This document shows, one piece after another, positions 20,032-35,217 of a stretch of 43,596 nucleotides of DNA. The stretch is from Paraglomus occultum. Lineage: Eukaryota > Glomeromycota > Glomeromycetes > Paraglomerales > Paraglomeraceae. The stretch lies in contig CAJVPJ010000113.1 of NCBI GenBank assembly GCA_910592205.1, forward strand, positions 1-43,596, in the 5' to 3' direction. The notes beneath the pieces are model-generated. The model was given only the letters and a program-made list of their open reading frames with translations. It searched no databases and had not been told where the DNA came from. The position numbers and the translations under genes were made by a program. How positions within the stretch are numbered: position 1 is the stretch's first letter; every line of letters begins with the position of its first letter.

Positions 20032-23000
20032 ATGGATGCGCTTAAAGAATTAGAGGATACTTTAGAGAAAACGAAAGTGAGTTGCAGGCACATCGTGTTG
20101 ATATGTGACTTGCTTTTGAGGTTATTCTAAAAAAGAAAACACCTATTATTACAGGTCAACGTGTATGAGACTATATTAAGGTAACTTACAAGCCTAAGCA
20201 ACCTTCCTTGTGTTTATCAAACATTTTCAGCCCGACATTACATTTATTTTTATTTATAGTGATTTTAGTGTTGTAGACTTACAAGAAACTGTAAGCCCAG
20301 CACTAGAAAAACTTAGGGCACAGCTGACTGAATTACAGGCAATGCATCAACCGAACTTGTTCTGCGGTTCGACTTGTTTGCAAAAACTAAACACAGTTCG
20401 TCACATACCTTAGGAAGATGAATGCGTCTCGAATTCAAAAACAGATAAAAAACTATTTCAGAGGCGAATCGATGCTGCCGACCTTACATTATCGATGCTG
20501 TTGAACTTGGTGAAGGTGCGGGAATTATGATAGGCAAACAAAGAAGGAACACTGTTACTCATTTACGTATGATTTTAGCTTCATGCTTATCTCGAAGAAT
20601 ATCAGAATCTTATCGATACCGGCGAATTTGGCATTGCCGCAAGTTCACTCAAAGAAATGGTTGATTACAATTTTAGTGGCGATTTTCTATGGGTTAGCAG
20701 ATATAACATGGTCCTAACCTTAAGTTAAACTTTAGCGTGAGATGCTTGATAACTTATCGTTGGAAGGCGAATATGGCTGCGATCTTTCAATATATGTACA
20801 AATAAAGGTACGTCTATGACGTGTTAATAAATCGCGTATTCAGCCACTTGTTAACTGTTGTCATACGCTATTTGAGCAGGATTCCTTCTTGAAGAAGCGT
20901 AGCGTACTCACCCATTATATAGACGAATTATTTTCAGCTTCACTGTCTATTGCAAACGATAACAATTCTGCTGAAATTAGAGTCGCATTCAACGTCAAAG
21001 GTTGGCTATTCGTTGAATTCACTTGCCGTGATGCCTGTCTATCTGCTAACACTCTTTAAACACATCAGCTTCTTGTGTACGAAGTTCAACGGAAACGTCT
21101 GTACCGATCTCTAATATTCTATCCACTTTGTCGTCAATGGGATGTCTGAAGGCCAAACTGAAGGGATTTTCGAATAAGCTCCTAGAATATGTAGTGGCGC
21201 CAATCATGAGCGAAACAGGCTGCGAAATTAAAGTTTCGAAAAACGGCAACAGCGCTATGCTTTCGTGCAATAAATGCCCCAAACCTTCGGAAACAGTAAC
21301 TTTGGGTAAAATCGTTAAACACGTACCGTATGATTAATTTTTTACTTTAAAATCATCAATATCAATGTTTTACATATTAGGTCTTTCACAGGTTTTCACA
21401 AATATGCTGATACTTGCTCGATTCTTGAATGAATATGTCTTCAGCAAAAGTACCGCTGCGTCTGCAAACGGGGCTTCCATTATAACTGTGTTTGGGGAGA
21501 TATGGTGGCATGATATGTGGAAGCATCTGGCGAATTGCTTTCGAGTTTTCATACCGAATGACAAAGTACGTTCGAGTGAATATGATGAGATTGCAATGGC
21601 AGCGGTATCATTTGAAAGAGAGATGATGGCGATAGGATTGATCCCATCAGATTGTTACGCGATAAGTCAGTTTGCGCAAAATTTTCAATTTGAATTTGTA
21701 AAGAAAAGACATGCGGATATTTTGGCAATAGCAAGGGAAATTTTGGTTAGTCAAGATATGAATACTGCCGAAGTGACTAACGCGACTGAACGAGGTAAGA
21801 AGTTGTTAAATAACCACAATATTTTATTCAAGAAAATCGAGCATACAATCACAAAGTGTGGACGTTCTGATAGGCGGCTTAGGTATTGCGAGTGAGACCA
21901 AAGATAATAATGACAAAGAGAATTTTAACGGCGAAAAGGATTGTAATGGAAAAACCAAATCATCAACGTGCGAGGGTTTACTGCACCTACCAACATGCCA
22001 TATTAGCATACAAGCACAGACATTAGTGGAATTAGTTTATCAAACTTTAACCGAAGCAACAACAGCCAAGGATAACGCGTTAGTAAGCTCGTCCTTCAAA
22101 TATTCAAATTCAGTTTGGTTAATGTCTCCAATTTAACTTTATTTGTAGTTCTGCAGAGCTATACTGCTGTGCAAGGGATATAATCGATCTTTTTCGTGCC
22201 GTTGTTCCCATTCACCAAGCGGAAGTGTTAGAGACAGATCCTACGCGTACTGCTATCTTTTATAACGATTGTATTTACATTAGTTACCACATGTTAACAC
22301 TCGGATATCAGTTCCAAAAGGGGCTTCCAGCATCATTACAGAAGTCTGCTACTTTTGTTGATTTAATACCGCACTTTCAAAAGTTAGGGGAGAAGTATTT
22401 TAAGCATCAGATGGTACTATTTCTATATGCTTTCTTAAGGTGAATCAACAACGTGTAACTCAATTTTATTCATGTCGCAGAGACGGCAACGAGACCTATT
22501 GTTGCATACGTTAAAAGGAGCTGAAGGATTCTACAATCTAGGTGATGATAAGAGATTCGAAAAGGTTGAAAAAACCATCAGACAATGCTATTACCAACTA
22601 AATCACTTGTCAAGGTCGTGGAAGGTATTTTTTTTGTAGATATTTACGTGATTTGACAGAACCTGCACTGACAAAATTTCCTGCAAATATCAAAAGCAAA
22701 TATTGCCAACAGAATTGTGTTGCAAATCTCTGGGCATACTTGTTGATACACTTCTTGGGAATATCATTGGAGAGGTGGAAAATTTAAAGTTAATAGCACC
22801 GAATGAAACATATCGGCTTAAATACTTGTTGTCCTTGATGTCTCAGGCAGAATCATGGTTTGAGATTGTCAAGATCAAAGGCGGATTATCACGTAAAAAG
22901 ATTACAGAACAGGTAAAGACTTTGACCGGGTTTCTGCTATTATTTAATCAGAGTGATAGCTAATATTTCTTAAATTGTGAAGCTTCCAATACACAAATAT

Positions 23001-23186
23001 GTTTCTTGTTGGAACAAGTATTGGCAGTTGTCATACATCCTTGGACTCGATCTTCCTGAATTGTCGGAAAATTTGCAAAAAACATCGGAATTCAAAGAGT
23101 TTACAACAAAAGAAATACAAAATTTAGTCGAGGCATTGTTTGTTGACTCGTCCGATAGAAAAAGATTGATATCAACGCTAAGATAA
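20032..23186 (+). CDS. ZW10: ZW10 homologue (Dsl1/NRZ tethering and kinetochore protein)
   Basis: About 14 small exons are needed. My model is 20032-20076, 20155-20180, 20260-20290, 20414-20515, 20579-20692, 20736-20807, 20880-21000, 21069-21295, 21392-21794, 21874-22082, 22159-22413, 22481-22624, 22697-22912 and 22983-23186, giving 722 aa. Landmarks match the ZW10 family: ISNILSTLSSMGCLKAKLKG, HADILAIAREILVS, LPTCHISIQAQTLVELVYQT, HMLTLGYQFQKGL, ATFVDLIPHFQKLGEKYF and the end region EIQNLVEALF. ZW10 acts with NAG and RINT1 (Dsl1 complex) to tether Golgi-derived vesicles at the ER, and in animals in the RZZ kinetochore complex. The start and the first three exons are the least certain. The donor ACT/GTAAGC at 20291 keeps frame, but the following 40 codons are also open. 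It lies 101 bp upstream of the EF-G1 gene. Confidence 0.88.
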
Positions 23187-23287
23187 TCAAGCAGAAAAGT
23201 GACGTCACCACAAAAATTTACCTGTCACAAATTAAAATTTTTTTCTTACAATTTACTCTCATCTTTGATCCATTGAAAAAATCAACA

Positions 23288-26758
<3,471 letters not shown>

Positions 26759-26967
26759 TACATTGATAATATTTTATTCACTCAATCAATGGACTGTATA
26801 GATAATAAATAGAATCGACTTGTTACCAAGACAGTTTCATGTCATGAGAGAGGATCTTGTGAATTGTATTATTAAAAAAATGCTTGGTTTCAAATACTAA
26901 AGTAGAAACCCGTGCGTGGGTCGAAATGAATATATTCTATCGATCATCCGTCGCGTGAGATACGAAG
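26759..26967. other. 3' region of the EF-G1 gene
   Basis: Short AT-rich spacer between the EF-G1 stop and the minus-strand exon at 26968. Contains AATAAATAG at about 26803-26812. Confidence 0.4.
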
Positions 26968-27257
26968 TCATTCGACTACGTCATCGCGATGTCTGAAGGT
27001 TTCACGAACTTTATGTGAAATTGATACGTGATCGTCAAAAACTCGAATTTCAAGACACGAATTGTAAAGCTTAACGAGCATGCCCATAGAACGATCTTGA
27101 ATTTGGCTTGTGGAAAGGTAACAAAAAGTAGGTTTTGCTATTTCATCAAACATATAGTACAAGGCAGGAGTCGTCTCATCGAGGGAGTTTGCGCCAACTT
27201 TGAAAATCAATGCGTCTTTTCCCGTTCTGATATCGCGTCCACTCTTTGTATTCACGA
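26968..27257 (-). CDS. Last exon of an unrecognised gene
   Basis: On the minus strand, after a good acceptor (CTATTCTTTAG, at about 27258), an exon of ~96 codons reads VVNTKSGRDIRTGKDALIFK, VGANSLDETTPALYYMFDEI, then STSQIQDRSMGMLVKLYNSC and ends RHRDDVVE before a stop at 26968-26970. The composition is that of real protein. A donor-like CTCGAAG/GTATTGG lies at about 27360 and would join in phase. The upstream exon is unclear because a stop follows closely in that frame. No domain is recognised. It lies between two convergent genes. Confidence 0.45.
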
Positions 27258-27584
27258 CGGCTAAAGAATAGATAAAGGAGGGGATGATATAAGCTGGGTA
27301 TTACGCCACCTCCATCAACCGCATTACGATAGACCCGTATATACAACCAATACCTTCGAGCAGAATTTGGTACAGTCAAAAGGTTTGTGCGTGTTATGAG
27401 GCGCCCACGCTGTTTGCTTCAATTCCGTGAGACAATACAGGAAGGGATTTAAGTTCAACATCACACAGTCAACAAAGAATGTGTCAAGTATGATAAAATT
27501 AACATTTGTTTATATGTTATATTTATTCAAAAATGTCTATTAATATGGCAGATTATAAATGGCAGTCTTTATCCTAACGATCCT

Positions 27585-28982
27585 TTACACGATATCCTTC
27601 ACAAGCCTCTCCGGAGCCAACCCATCATATGCTATGCGATAAATCGTTGTAAATAGTGGAAACCTATTAAATGATACGAAATCAGCATTAAGCATCCAAA
27701 TGTTATTGTTTTTCCTCCTCTCTAGATGTAACTTGACTTACTCGTTCTCCAAGTTTTCCCTCTTTATTACTTGGTAAATCTCCTTGGCTGTCAACGTCCC
27801 CTGTAATTTCTGTCCATTAAGAAGCTCGCTCTCGAGTTCTTCGAATGACTAAAAAAGAAAATTTAACTTCGATAAGCAAAAAACGATTCCAAATATTGTA
27901 AAAAAAAATAATAGTGACTTTTTGCTTTAACCTTTTTACTAAGGACAAATGCTTCGGCAACTTTTCTATTCCTTCCTCCATAACAAGAAGTGATTACGTC
28001 GGCTATGCCACAACTCTGGAAGAACGTCTCATCTCTTATTCCAGAATAAAAGGTTTGTATAAACTTTTTCATTTCCAGCAACCCAATCCGTATAATAGCA
28101 GCTTTGGTATTATCGCCCATCTTCAACCCATCAACCATGCCGGCTCCGACAGCGACTACATTCTTCAAAGCACCGCATAATTCGACGCCAACTACATCAT
28201 CGACTATTCCGACGCGAAAGTATTTTGTCTCAAACAAGATTTTGAATAGTTCTCCGTCTTTCACATTTTTATAACCGATGGTCGTCTCCGAAAATTTCTC
28301 TTCTGCAATTTCATGAGCAATATTGGCTCCGCTAAGTGAAGATACGTTGATGTTCAGGTATTCGGAAATTACATGAGTAATAGGCTTAAGTCCCGATTCT
28401 GATGCATGGAAACCCTTGATCAGAGAGATTGCTTTGACATCGGATGAGATCTTTCCTTTCAACTGTTCGCAGACTTTCAAGACAAACTATAATAACGTTT
28501 GATATATGTTTGATCAATGCGTGTTCGTGTGTTTGTGTACTGTGTGTGTAGTGTGTGTAGTGTGTAGTGTGTGTACATTTGTGTGTATACATATGTGTAT
28601 ACGTATGTCATACCTGATGAGGAACAACAAACACTAAAATCGTTGCTCCTTGTACAGTTTCGATCAAATCAGGTATCGCTCTAACATTATCTGGTATCTT
28701 ATACCCCGGAAGATATTTAACATTCTCATGCTTTTCGTTTATTAATTCCGTAAGCTTGCGGTTGTTAACGATTTCCTCAAAAACCCACATTCTGATGTCT
28801 CTTTCAAACAGATTGCCATGTTCACGGACATTGTTGGCCATGATTCTAGTAATAGCCGAACCCCTTGAATAATGTATTGGTATGTTAGTAGAGACGTATA
28901 CCGAAAGCGTGCTTGAAAAAACCAAGATATCTATCACTCACCAGTTGCCTGATCCAATTACCGCGACTCGTTCTTTCTTCAT
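27585..28982 (-). CDS. GPD1: NAD-dependent glycerol-3-phosphate dehydrogenase
   Basis: Five minus-strand exons, 28942-28982, 28614-28863, 27932-28486, 27742-27848 and 27585-27663, give 343 aa, the usual cytosolic GPD1 size. It reduces dihydroxyacetone phosphate to glycerol 3-phosphate, feeding glycerol (osmolyte) and lipid synthesis. Visible features are the Rossmann motif VAVIGSGNWGSAI, VVPHQF, the ISLIKGF segment, the catalytic Lys in CGALKNVVAVGAG, the binding segment GDNTKAAIIRIGL, and GIADVITSCYGGRNRK. No targeting peptide or PTS2 precedes the Rossmann fold (start MKKERVAVIG), so the product is probably cytosolic. The NIPA-like gene is upstream in the same orientation. Confidence 0.96.
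28500..28612. repeat. GT-rich microsatellite within GPD1 intron 2
   Basis: Intron 28487-28613 is dominated on the plus strand by GTGTGT, TGTGTAGTGTGTG and GTGTATAC units (AC-rich on the coding strand). Confidence 0.85.
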
Positions 28983-29536
28983 GGTTATATTTCTATAGAA
29001 ATGAGAATATCGACACGGTTGTAATATAGATAGGTTCGGTGATATGATGTTGACGCTTGAACGCAGCCTATTTATCATCCCGCCAACATATATATATAAT
29101 GAGGCAATAAGGCCCTGCGGTAGGTCTTTTAGCCATTTGCCGTTGAAGTCATCTTTAGCGTTATGCAAAAAAAGGGCATTGTTGCATTATTATGCCGTAA
29201 GCATGCAACAAGGTACACAAAAAGGGCAAACCTATCATTTAAACCAGTTTTGGTGGGAACGATAAACCCGAGCACGGTGATGCTAATTTTCACATGAGTT
29301 TGCCTAGCCCGTGCAGTCGGGGATGCCCGTTAATTGGCCAAATGTTACAATCACATAACATACGCAATGGTGTCATGAATAAAGAAACGCAGACCGAACT
29401 ACAAAGCAATTATATTGTTTAATAATCAGATCGCGCATTCACACTTGTTAATTAAATAAATATACGGAATCAATAAAAGTCTATATAAAAAGTTCGTTTT
29501 TTTTTCTTCTTTCCTATGAACATACACCTCTTCGTA
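28983..29536 (-). promoter_or_regulatory. Intergenic spacer holding the GPD1 promoter and the 3' end of the NIPA-like gene
   Basis: A TATA-like stretch, ATATATATATAATG on the plus strand at about 29090-29103, lies roughly 110 bp upstream of the GPD1 start. The distal part holds AATAAA-type sequences on the minus strand suitable for 3' end formation of the NIPA-like gene. No stress-response element (AGGGG cluster) is obvious. Confidence 0.35.
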
Positions 29537-31971
29537 CTATTCCTCTACCACTATCTCATAGTTTTCTCTGCGAACAGGCAGATCAGGCAAATCTCCCCCA
29601 TTATCAAGCTGTATATCAGGCAATAGGACTTCCTCATCTGAAAGATCGTGTACATGATAATCAAAGTAATGCTCACTCCCTCCATCATTTAAATAAATAC
29701 TACTATTATTCGAAGTAGTAAATCCACTTCGACTTCCAGTCGTTCTTGAATCATCGTCAGTCTGAACAGCAGAATCAGTTACTGATTCAGAGTCATAGCA
29801 CGATGAATTGCTGTAGGAAGTACTCAAATATGACGAATTTGTAAATGACTTGGGATGACTATCAGTCTCCTCTCGATCACTGGCTACTGGACTACTTGGT
29901 TGAAAACCCGAAATAGGATAGTTGTTTATATATGCTGGAGGCACCGACATGCTGCGACGATGGAAATTGGAATTCTGGCTGTCAGATCTACCAGAGAGAG
30001 TTTCCAAATCATTCTGTTCTCTCACAGTCCTATGCCGATAGTTTTCGAATACTTGATCTATATAGTAGATAAAGTGAAATATTAGGTCCTATAGACGAAT
30101 GAATATTAAATTCCCATAGTTCTCTACTTACCTAAACCCAAAGCAAGCGAATGACGAGCGCCAACCGAATTGAGAGCTTGACCAACCGATGAGGCGCCAC
30201 TCTGCATTAAAGCTCTTATTAAACTATCGTGCCTTAAAGACCCGCGGCTATTAAGTAGAGGAGTTGTAACGTCAACATTAGGCTCGTGTAAAGTGTGTCT
30301 CCTCGGAATCGCGGTGATCGCTGATCGTTCTCCAAATGGATATTCATCGTCTGAATCGTCCGTTTCATTAGGGGGATCATATACGACTCCCACAGGAAAA
30401 ACTGGTCTGAAAGCGATACCACTGTTTACACGCGGAACTCTAGATCGTAGACTATTTGCTCGAGAACGACGGACATATTGTGGAGGCTTGTCACGATTGG
30501 AAGTGATAAAGTATACGCCAATAAAGGTCAGGCAACAACCCGCTAAAAAGCATGTAAGCTGCCAGGTATCAGCATTGGCAAAATCATTATATAGAACCGA
30601 ACTACCGATAATGGTCGATACAGTAAACAGGACAAACTGCGTAGGAATAACTTGCTGAAATAAAAGACGTATAAACGGTCATTAAATGTGAACGCTAAGT
30701 TGAACATATATCAAACACGAGATTTTCAGTCACTCACTGTCGAATCGAATCTTTGTAGAGACTTGTTTAAGTATTTGATCTGGAGTACTGCTGTTATTAC
30801 AAGAGTAAATAGCATCACATACGTGATCGTCCATTCGAACATTTTTACAAATGCAACGGTCAACAAAGACGAGATAGCCTTTGTAGCCAATACAGTATAG
30901 CCGCCTATTTTCGGATAACAAAGAAATTAGGATGCGCATATGTATGCAAGCATAAGCCTATTGATAAAAAATACTGCTTACCAAAAATAGCTACTAAGGA
31001 TAAATCGATCAAGATAATTTTATGTCCCCAGTGATTTGAAGCATGTGCCAATAGACAAACCGTAATCATTGTAATAAAGAAGTAAACAATAAACTGTGTT
31101 TGCAACAATGCTGCTTCAATAGCCTCTGGCGTCAACTAAAATCGAACGAGAAAAGCATTATTGATATGAAAGGATGACGTTTCCGAGTGTTACGTAAACT
31201 CGCACTTTTTAAAATTTTTTTTTTACCTTGACTTCATCAGTCTTGGAATTGGCGACTACGATTACTGCACCGACTATTGCAATTGTAATGCCCAGTACGT
31301 CCTGCTTGCGAAACGTTTCATGAAGCATTATGGGGGCAAGAATGACATTTGAAATCAGAGCAACGGTGCCCAACGGAGCTACCACGGATGCGGGCGCAAA
31401 TGCATATGCTATGAAATTACCAATCTCCCCTGAAATGCAAGAGATGATATCGCAAGATTAACACATATTAGCAAGTGACGCGCTTTTTGACACGCACATA
31501 CACAGCAACGGGTTGAATATCACTCGTAAACCTACCAACAACCATCAGCAGCATACCCAACCACCACGACTTTGAATGCAAGTACAAGTAATCATTTCTT
31601 TCCAGTTCCTCGGGATCTAAGAGTACTTGGTAGCCACCAGAATCTTGGGGATGCACAGAGTCTCTCTGTGAACGATAAAATGCTTTGTCGAGACGACGTT
31701 TTTCGATCTCGTTGTGAGTTAGTTTTTGCACGTTTAGCGCGAGTGAGATCAGAATCTAGAGACAAGGGAAAAGAAGAAAGGTATGCTATGTAAGAGTCTG
31801 TACGGATGGTATGCATGTATAGAACGGTTTGCAAGATTTTTGTTGGTAACTTGGATCTGTACAGGGGAGGGGATGCAGAAGAAAAAAGAAAAGACGTACG
31901 TTCCCAAGTACAGCAAAAATTACACCAATGAAGGACTTGACTTCATCTAGGTCGTCGATAGGAGCCCACAT
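29537..31971 (-). CDS. NIPA-like magnesium transporter with long Ser-rich cytosolic tail
   Basis: Seven minus-strand exons, 31900-31971, 31536-31755, 31227-31429, 30982-31135, 30738-30904, 30132-30654 and 29537-30057, give 619 aa. The first ~340 residues fit the NIPA/DUF803 fold (EamA-like): SFIGVIFAVLGNILISLALN, WWLGMLLMVVGEIGNFIAYA, FAPASVVAPLGTVALISNVI, RKQDVLGITIAIVGAVIVV and further hydrophobic helices through CFLAGCCLTFIGVYFI. NIPA proteins move Mg2+ across plasma or endosomal membranes. A hydrophilic tail of ~270 residues follows, rich in Ser/Asp with basic RRSRANSLRSR and acidic SDEEVLLPDIQ patches, likely phospho-regulated. Typical family members are about 330-450 aa. Confidence 0.9.
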
Positions 31972-32551
31972 TTCGCTCTACCTCCGTTCTACAACTTGGC
32001 ATTTGGCGTCAAGCTGTCAAACTCGCCAAATGAAAGTGAAACAAGAGATGGAAAGTACAGGGCTATCCGAGCTCCCGCGTAAAAACCTTAGTTGACCAAG
32101 TTGGGGTTGCGATAAGGATATGGGTATATGGGTTCGACTATTCTGATAGATAAGAATTCCCCCTGTATTACCTTTCATTACAGCAAATCGCGTCGGATAT
32201 GCAGGGAGATGTATGATATCAGCACATGTTGTTAATAAATGAAAATTCCAACACTGTAATTAAGTTGGATATAACATTCTGACTTTTTTGTTTTTCACCT
32301 CTTGTGCTTTAATGTTTAACTTAAAAATTCTTGCAACTTTGTGTCTATAGTCTAAACGTTGAATGTTAGTGTATAATTTTATTTAAGTGTCCATCTGCAA
32401 ATGTCTTGTTTATTTTTCTAAATTGTATATTTAATATGCCGGAACGCTCCCCCTTCTGTTATTTCTATTACCGTCGCAAACAAAAAAAAAATTCTTAATA
32501 TTTTCGGCAACCCCGTATAAACGATTAGCCGACGATTACATAAAGATTGAA
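31972..32551. other. Promoter region of the NIPA-like gene and spacer
   Basis: 580 bp with no coding signal. The segment nearest 31971 should contain the minus-strand promoter. Nothing else is recognised. Confidence 0.4.
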
Positions 32552-32752
32552 ATGGCATCTTACGGGTCACATAACAGCTCTACTACTATAGATTCTTCGC
32601 GTCGCGTTTCTCGAAACCCACCCATTAATTCCGCAAAAAGAATTGCGTCAAAAGTCAACCGGACTAAATTACCAAATTGGAACCACGAAGAGCGTGAACA
32701 TCATGAGCATTTAATATTGGGCGATCATAAAATGGAAAGATGCACAATTTAA
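32552..32752 (+). CDS. Small hydrophilic protein, 66 aa, unrecognised
   Basis: An intronless ORF from ATG 32552 with protein-like composition: a Ser/Thr-rich start (MASYGSHNSSTTIDSSRRVS), then INSAKRIASKVNRTKLPNWN and HEEREHHEHLILGDHKMER. The NW-HEER-HHEHL stretch looks like a conserved motif. No homologue is recalled. It diverges from the NIPA-like gene. A real small gene is likelier than chance, but unproven. Confidence 0.4.
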   Translation: MASYGSHNSSTTIDSSRRVSRNPPINSAKRIASKVNRTKLPNWNHEEREHHEHLILGDHKMERCTI

Positions 32753-33941
32753 AGAGCAATTTACGTTAACAGCCAATTCGTTCAAGATTATTCTCTAATT
32801 CCTAATCAGCAGCTATTTGTAGGCATTGTCAACTGTACTGTCTCTGTTTCTGCGTATATACTAATACCCATTCCTGCCATACTAATTAATACTGTTCAAC
32901 CAATTACACATCTATTTCGAAGAATCTAGAAATGGTAAGTGAATTGAAAAGTTCGAAATTCTGTTGTAAGCCAAAAAACGACAAGACCGTATGGAACGGA
33001 AAGACAAAGGACGACCAACAAACATACTTTCGAAACAAATTTTTTTCGTCTGTTCAAGAATCGGCGTAATTTCTTTATCTGTGTACAGTAGTACATGTGT
33101 GGAGTAAATTCGTATTGATATACAGACGACCTTTCCTAAATTGCGCGTACAATGGGATTTTGGGATTGTCAACAATATTTGTTCTCTACGCGGTAATATG
33201 TATGCAGCCGCAGGATAATTACATAGATTTCTACCAATTCTTTGCTCACGGATCACCCGGAATGTAAGACCACGTGCCCGCACTGAATGTCTGGGAATAT
33301 CACTTTCTGTGAAGGTTACGCTCTTGTTATTAGGCACACGTTGTAATCTGAGTTTGGGACTGTCTCAGTCACTCAGTCCAGAGGAGACAGGTCCCCAATT
33401 GAGGTACAAAAGGCACTCCAAAGATTGCAGTTTACTTTACAGGCAGGAATGAACTATACAGCCAACATAGTCATCTACTGAAGCTTCATCTCTATCATGA
33501 TGCTTATATCACATCAAATACATACATTTTACCAGCTGTTTAAATGCGAGTACAGTCTACGTTTGGTGAGTAGTCCTAAATCAGAGACCGAATAGTGTCA
33601 AGCTGGGGGCGATGGTGGAGGCCATCTTTAGCGTTGGTCGCACCAACTTTGTGCAACTAAACTAAACATTCTCGGATTTCGTAATGGACGTCTACAACAA
33701 TACAATAGTAATAACAATAATGGTGATTAGTGACAATAGCGACGATTTTATTTATTGATATACCTTTATCCAACAAACGCAATATGCATGAAAATAACAG
33801 CGCCAAATAGAATATTCAGGCGATTTTACAGGACACTCAAGATAACCGTATTACATAATTCCATCATAATCGGTTCAATTCGTAATTTTTAACTAAACGG
33901 AAGAAACCACTTCTTTATCATGGCGGGAAAAAAGTGATGAA
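32753..33941. other. Spacer with one doubtful minus-strand ORF
   Basis: A 141-codon minus ORF at 32912-33337 starts MPNNKSVTFTESDIPRHSVR and could be a first exon with a donor after TTCCGG (GTGATCCG), but no partner exon is clear. The rest (33340-33940) has no signal. Confidence 0.25.
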
Positions 33942-34360
33942 TTATTTTAATACTCCCGGATTCCTAGTAACAAGACCCGCTTCCATTAAGCACATATAAT
34001 TATAATACGTAGGACTTGTATCCACCGGACCATGTCTCAAGCGTTGACGAAAATAACTTTGTGATAATGGTTTGGCTGTTTCCTCTAACATATTTGTCCT
34101 CTCTTTTTTGAAAGCGCATAAGTATATGAATTGGTGTTGTATTAAAGGAACCATTCCCGCATCGAATTTTTTGAATACTGTACAAAATGTAATCTGAGGA
34201 AGGTTGATTGTGGTAGTAACTTATTGATTAGACTGCCATTGCGCTTGCATTCGTTCGTCTTTTCTTCATTTTGGGATATCGTAAAATAAACTTGCATCTG
34301 AAAACTCTTTGTTTAAAATCTCGTCAGTACGTGTAATAGTATCAAGGTTTGCTTTTCCAT
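33942..34360 (-). CDS. 3' exons of an unrecognised gene
   Basis: Two minus-strand exons splice in phase: about 34292-34360 (DTITRTDEILNKEFSDA) with donor GTTTAT, and 33942-34177 (acceptor GTACAG). Exon 2 reads FKKFDAGMVPLIQHQFIYLC, then AKPLSQSYFRQRLRHGPVD, TSPTYYNYMCLMEAG and ends TRNPGVLK. Joined, the junction gives an uninterrupted SDAIFKKFDAGM. The coding look is good, but the 5' part was not found: the upstream frame closes at a TGA. It may be the remnant of a truncated gene. The family is unknown. Confidence 0.4.
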
Positions 34361-34657
34361 CGAACCAAACAATTCAGCTAAATACTTCAAGTTTTGCTTA
34401 AAGATCGTTCGCTGGGCACGAACACATGACTATGACAAATTCGCACAAATAAATCGCGTTCAATTTTAATAAACAATTTTGCGTTTATAAAAACATGGCT
34501 TAAAATCCTGTCTTGCTTTTATATATCAAACGTCTTTATACCGATACGAGTGGCACCAGTCATTTTTATCGGTATAGTCAGAGGTTAAATAATTGTGTCT
34601 ATTTTGAAGTAAAAATCTTTATTTCATTAATCAACCAGCTCTTGTAAACCATCCGTA

Positions 34658-34876
34658 TTAATTAAAAACAATTGAGGTAATGCTTTCAATCTCCCTTAAC
34701 AGATATAAATACTGAGATAACTTTTCCGTTTGTAAGTTTTGGATTTGCCTTTCTAACTGGGTAATATATCTATTGTCACGTTTAGCGGTTGCAGGAAAAA
34801 TCACACTAGTTAGCAGTTCCGAAGATGTATCGTGGAACCAAATAATGCATTTCCCCGAAAAACTTTGCACATTCAA
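34658..34876 (-). other. Coding-like stretch with coiled-coil, unrecognised
   Basis: A 72-codon minus ORF (MNVQSFSGKCIIWFHDTSSE, then RYITQLERQIQNLQTEKLSQ) ends at a stop near 34658. The heptad-like tail resembles a coiled coil. It may belong with the exons at 33942-34360 or be a repeat remnant. Confidence 0.25.
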
Positions 34877-35055
34877 CTAATATTTTATCTATAAACGTTC
34901 AAATTTAATATCAAAAAAATAAAAAATGCATAAGAAGAGCCCTGGCCAAGCAAAACGCTAAAGAAAATTGGATGAATTGGTTCCCTCGCTTGACTCTTAG
35001 GACTAATCGTGGCGGGTGATGAAAATAATTAAGAGAATTTTTCTTTAATAACAAA

Positions 35056-35217
35056 TTCTGAGTAATAAACTCGGACCGGAAAAATTACGTCGAGTTGAGC
35101 AGTGCATTCGCAACAATAATTCTCTATCATTATTATCTAAAGATGGAAGACACATATTATTAATTCAAAATAACACATTTCCGTCTAATTTTGAAAACGT
35201 GCCCGGCTGAGATGTAA
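35056..35217 (+). pseudogene. C-terminal fragment of an unknown protein
   Basis: A clean plus-strand frame reads NKLGPEKLRRVEQCIRNNNS, LSLLSKDGRHILLIQNNTFP and SNFENVPG before TGA. The 5' part is missing. The end of this fragment is repeated just downstream. Confidence 0.35.

Noticed and set aside
27390-27460. Short plus-strand ORF beginning MRRPRCLLQFRETI as an upstream small gene
   Set aside because: Too short and without conservation evidence.
32080-32160. tRNA-like B-box (GGGTTCGACTATTC)
   Set aside because: No A-box at proper spacing and no cloverleaf could be formed by eye; no tRNA or rRNA gene was found in the window.
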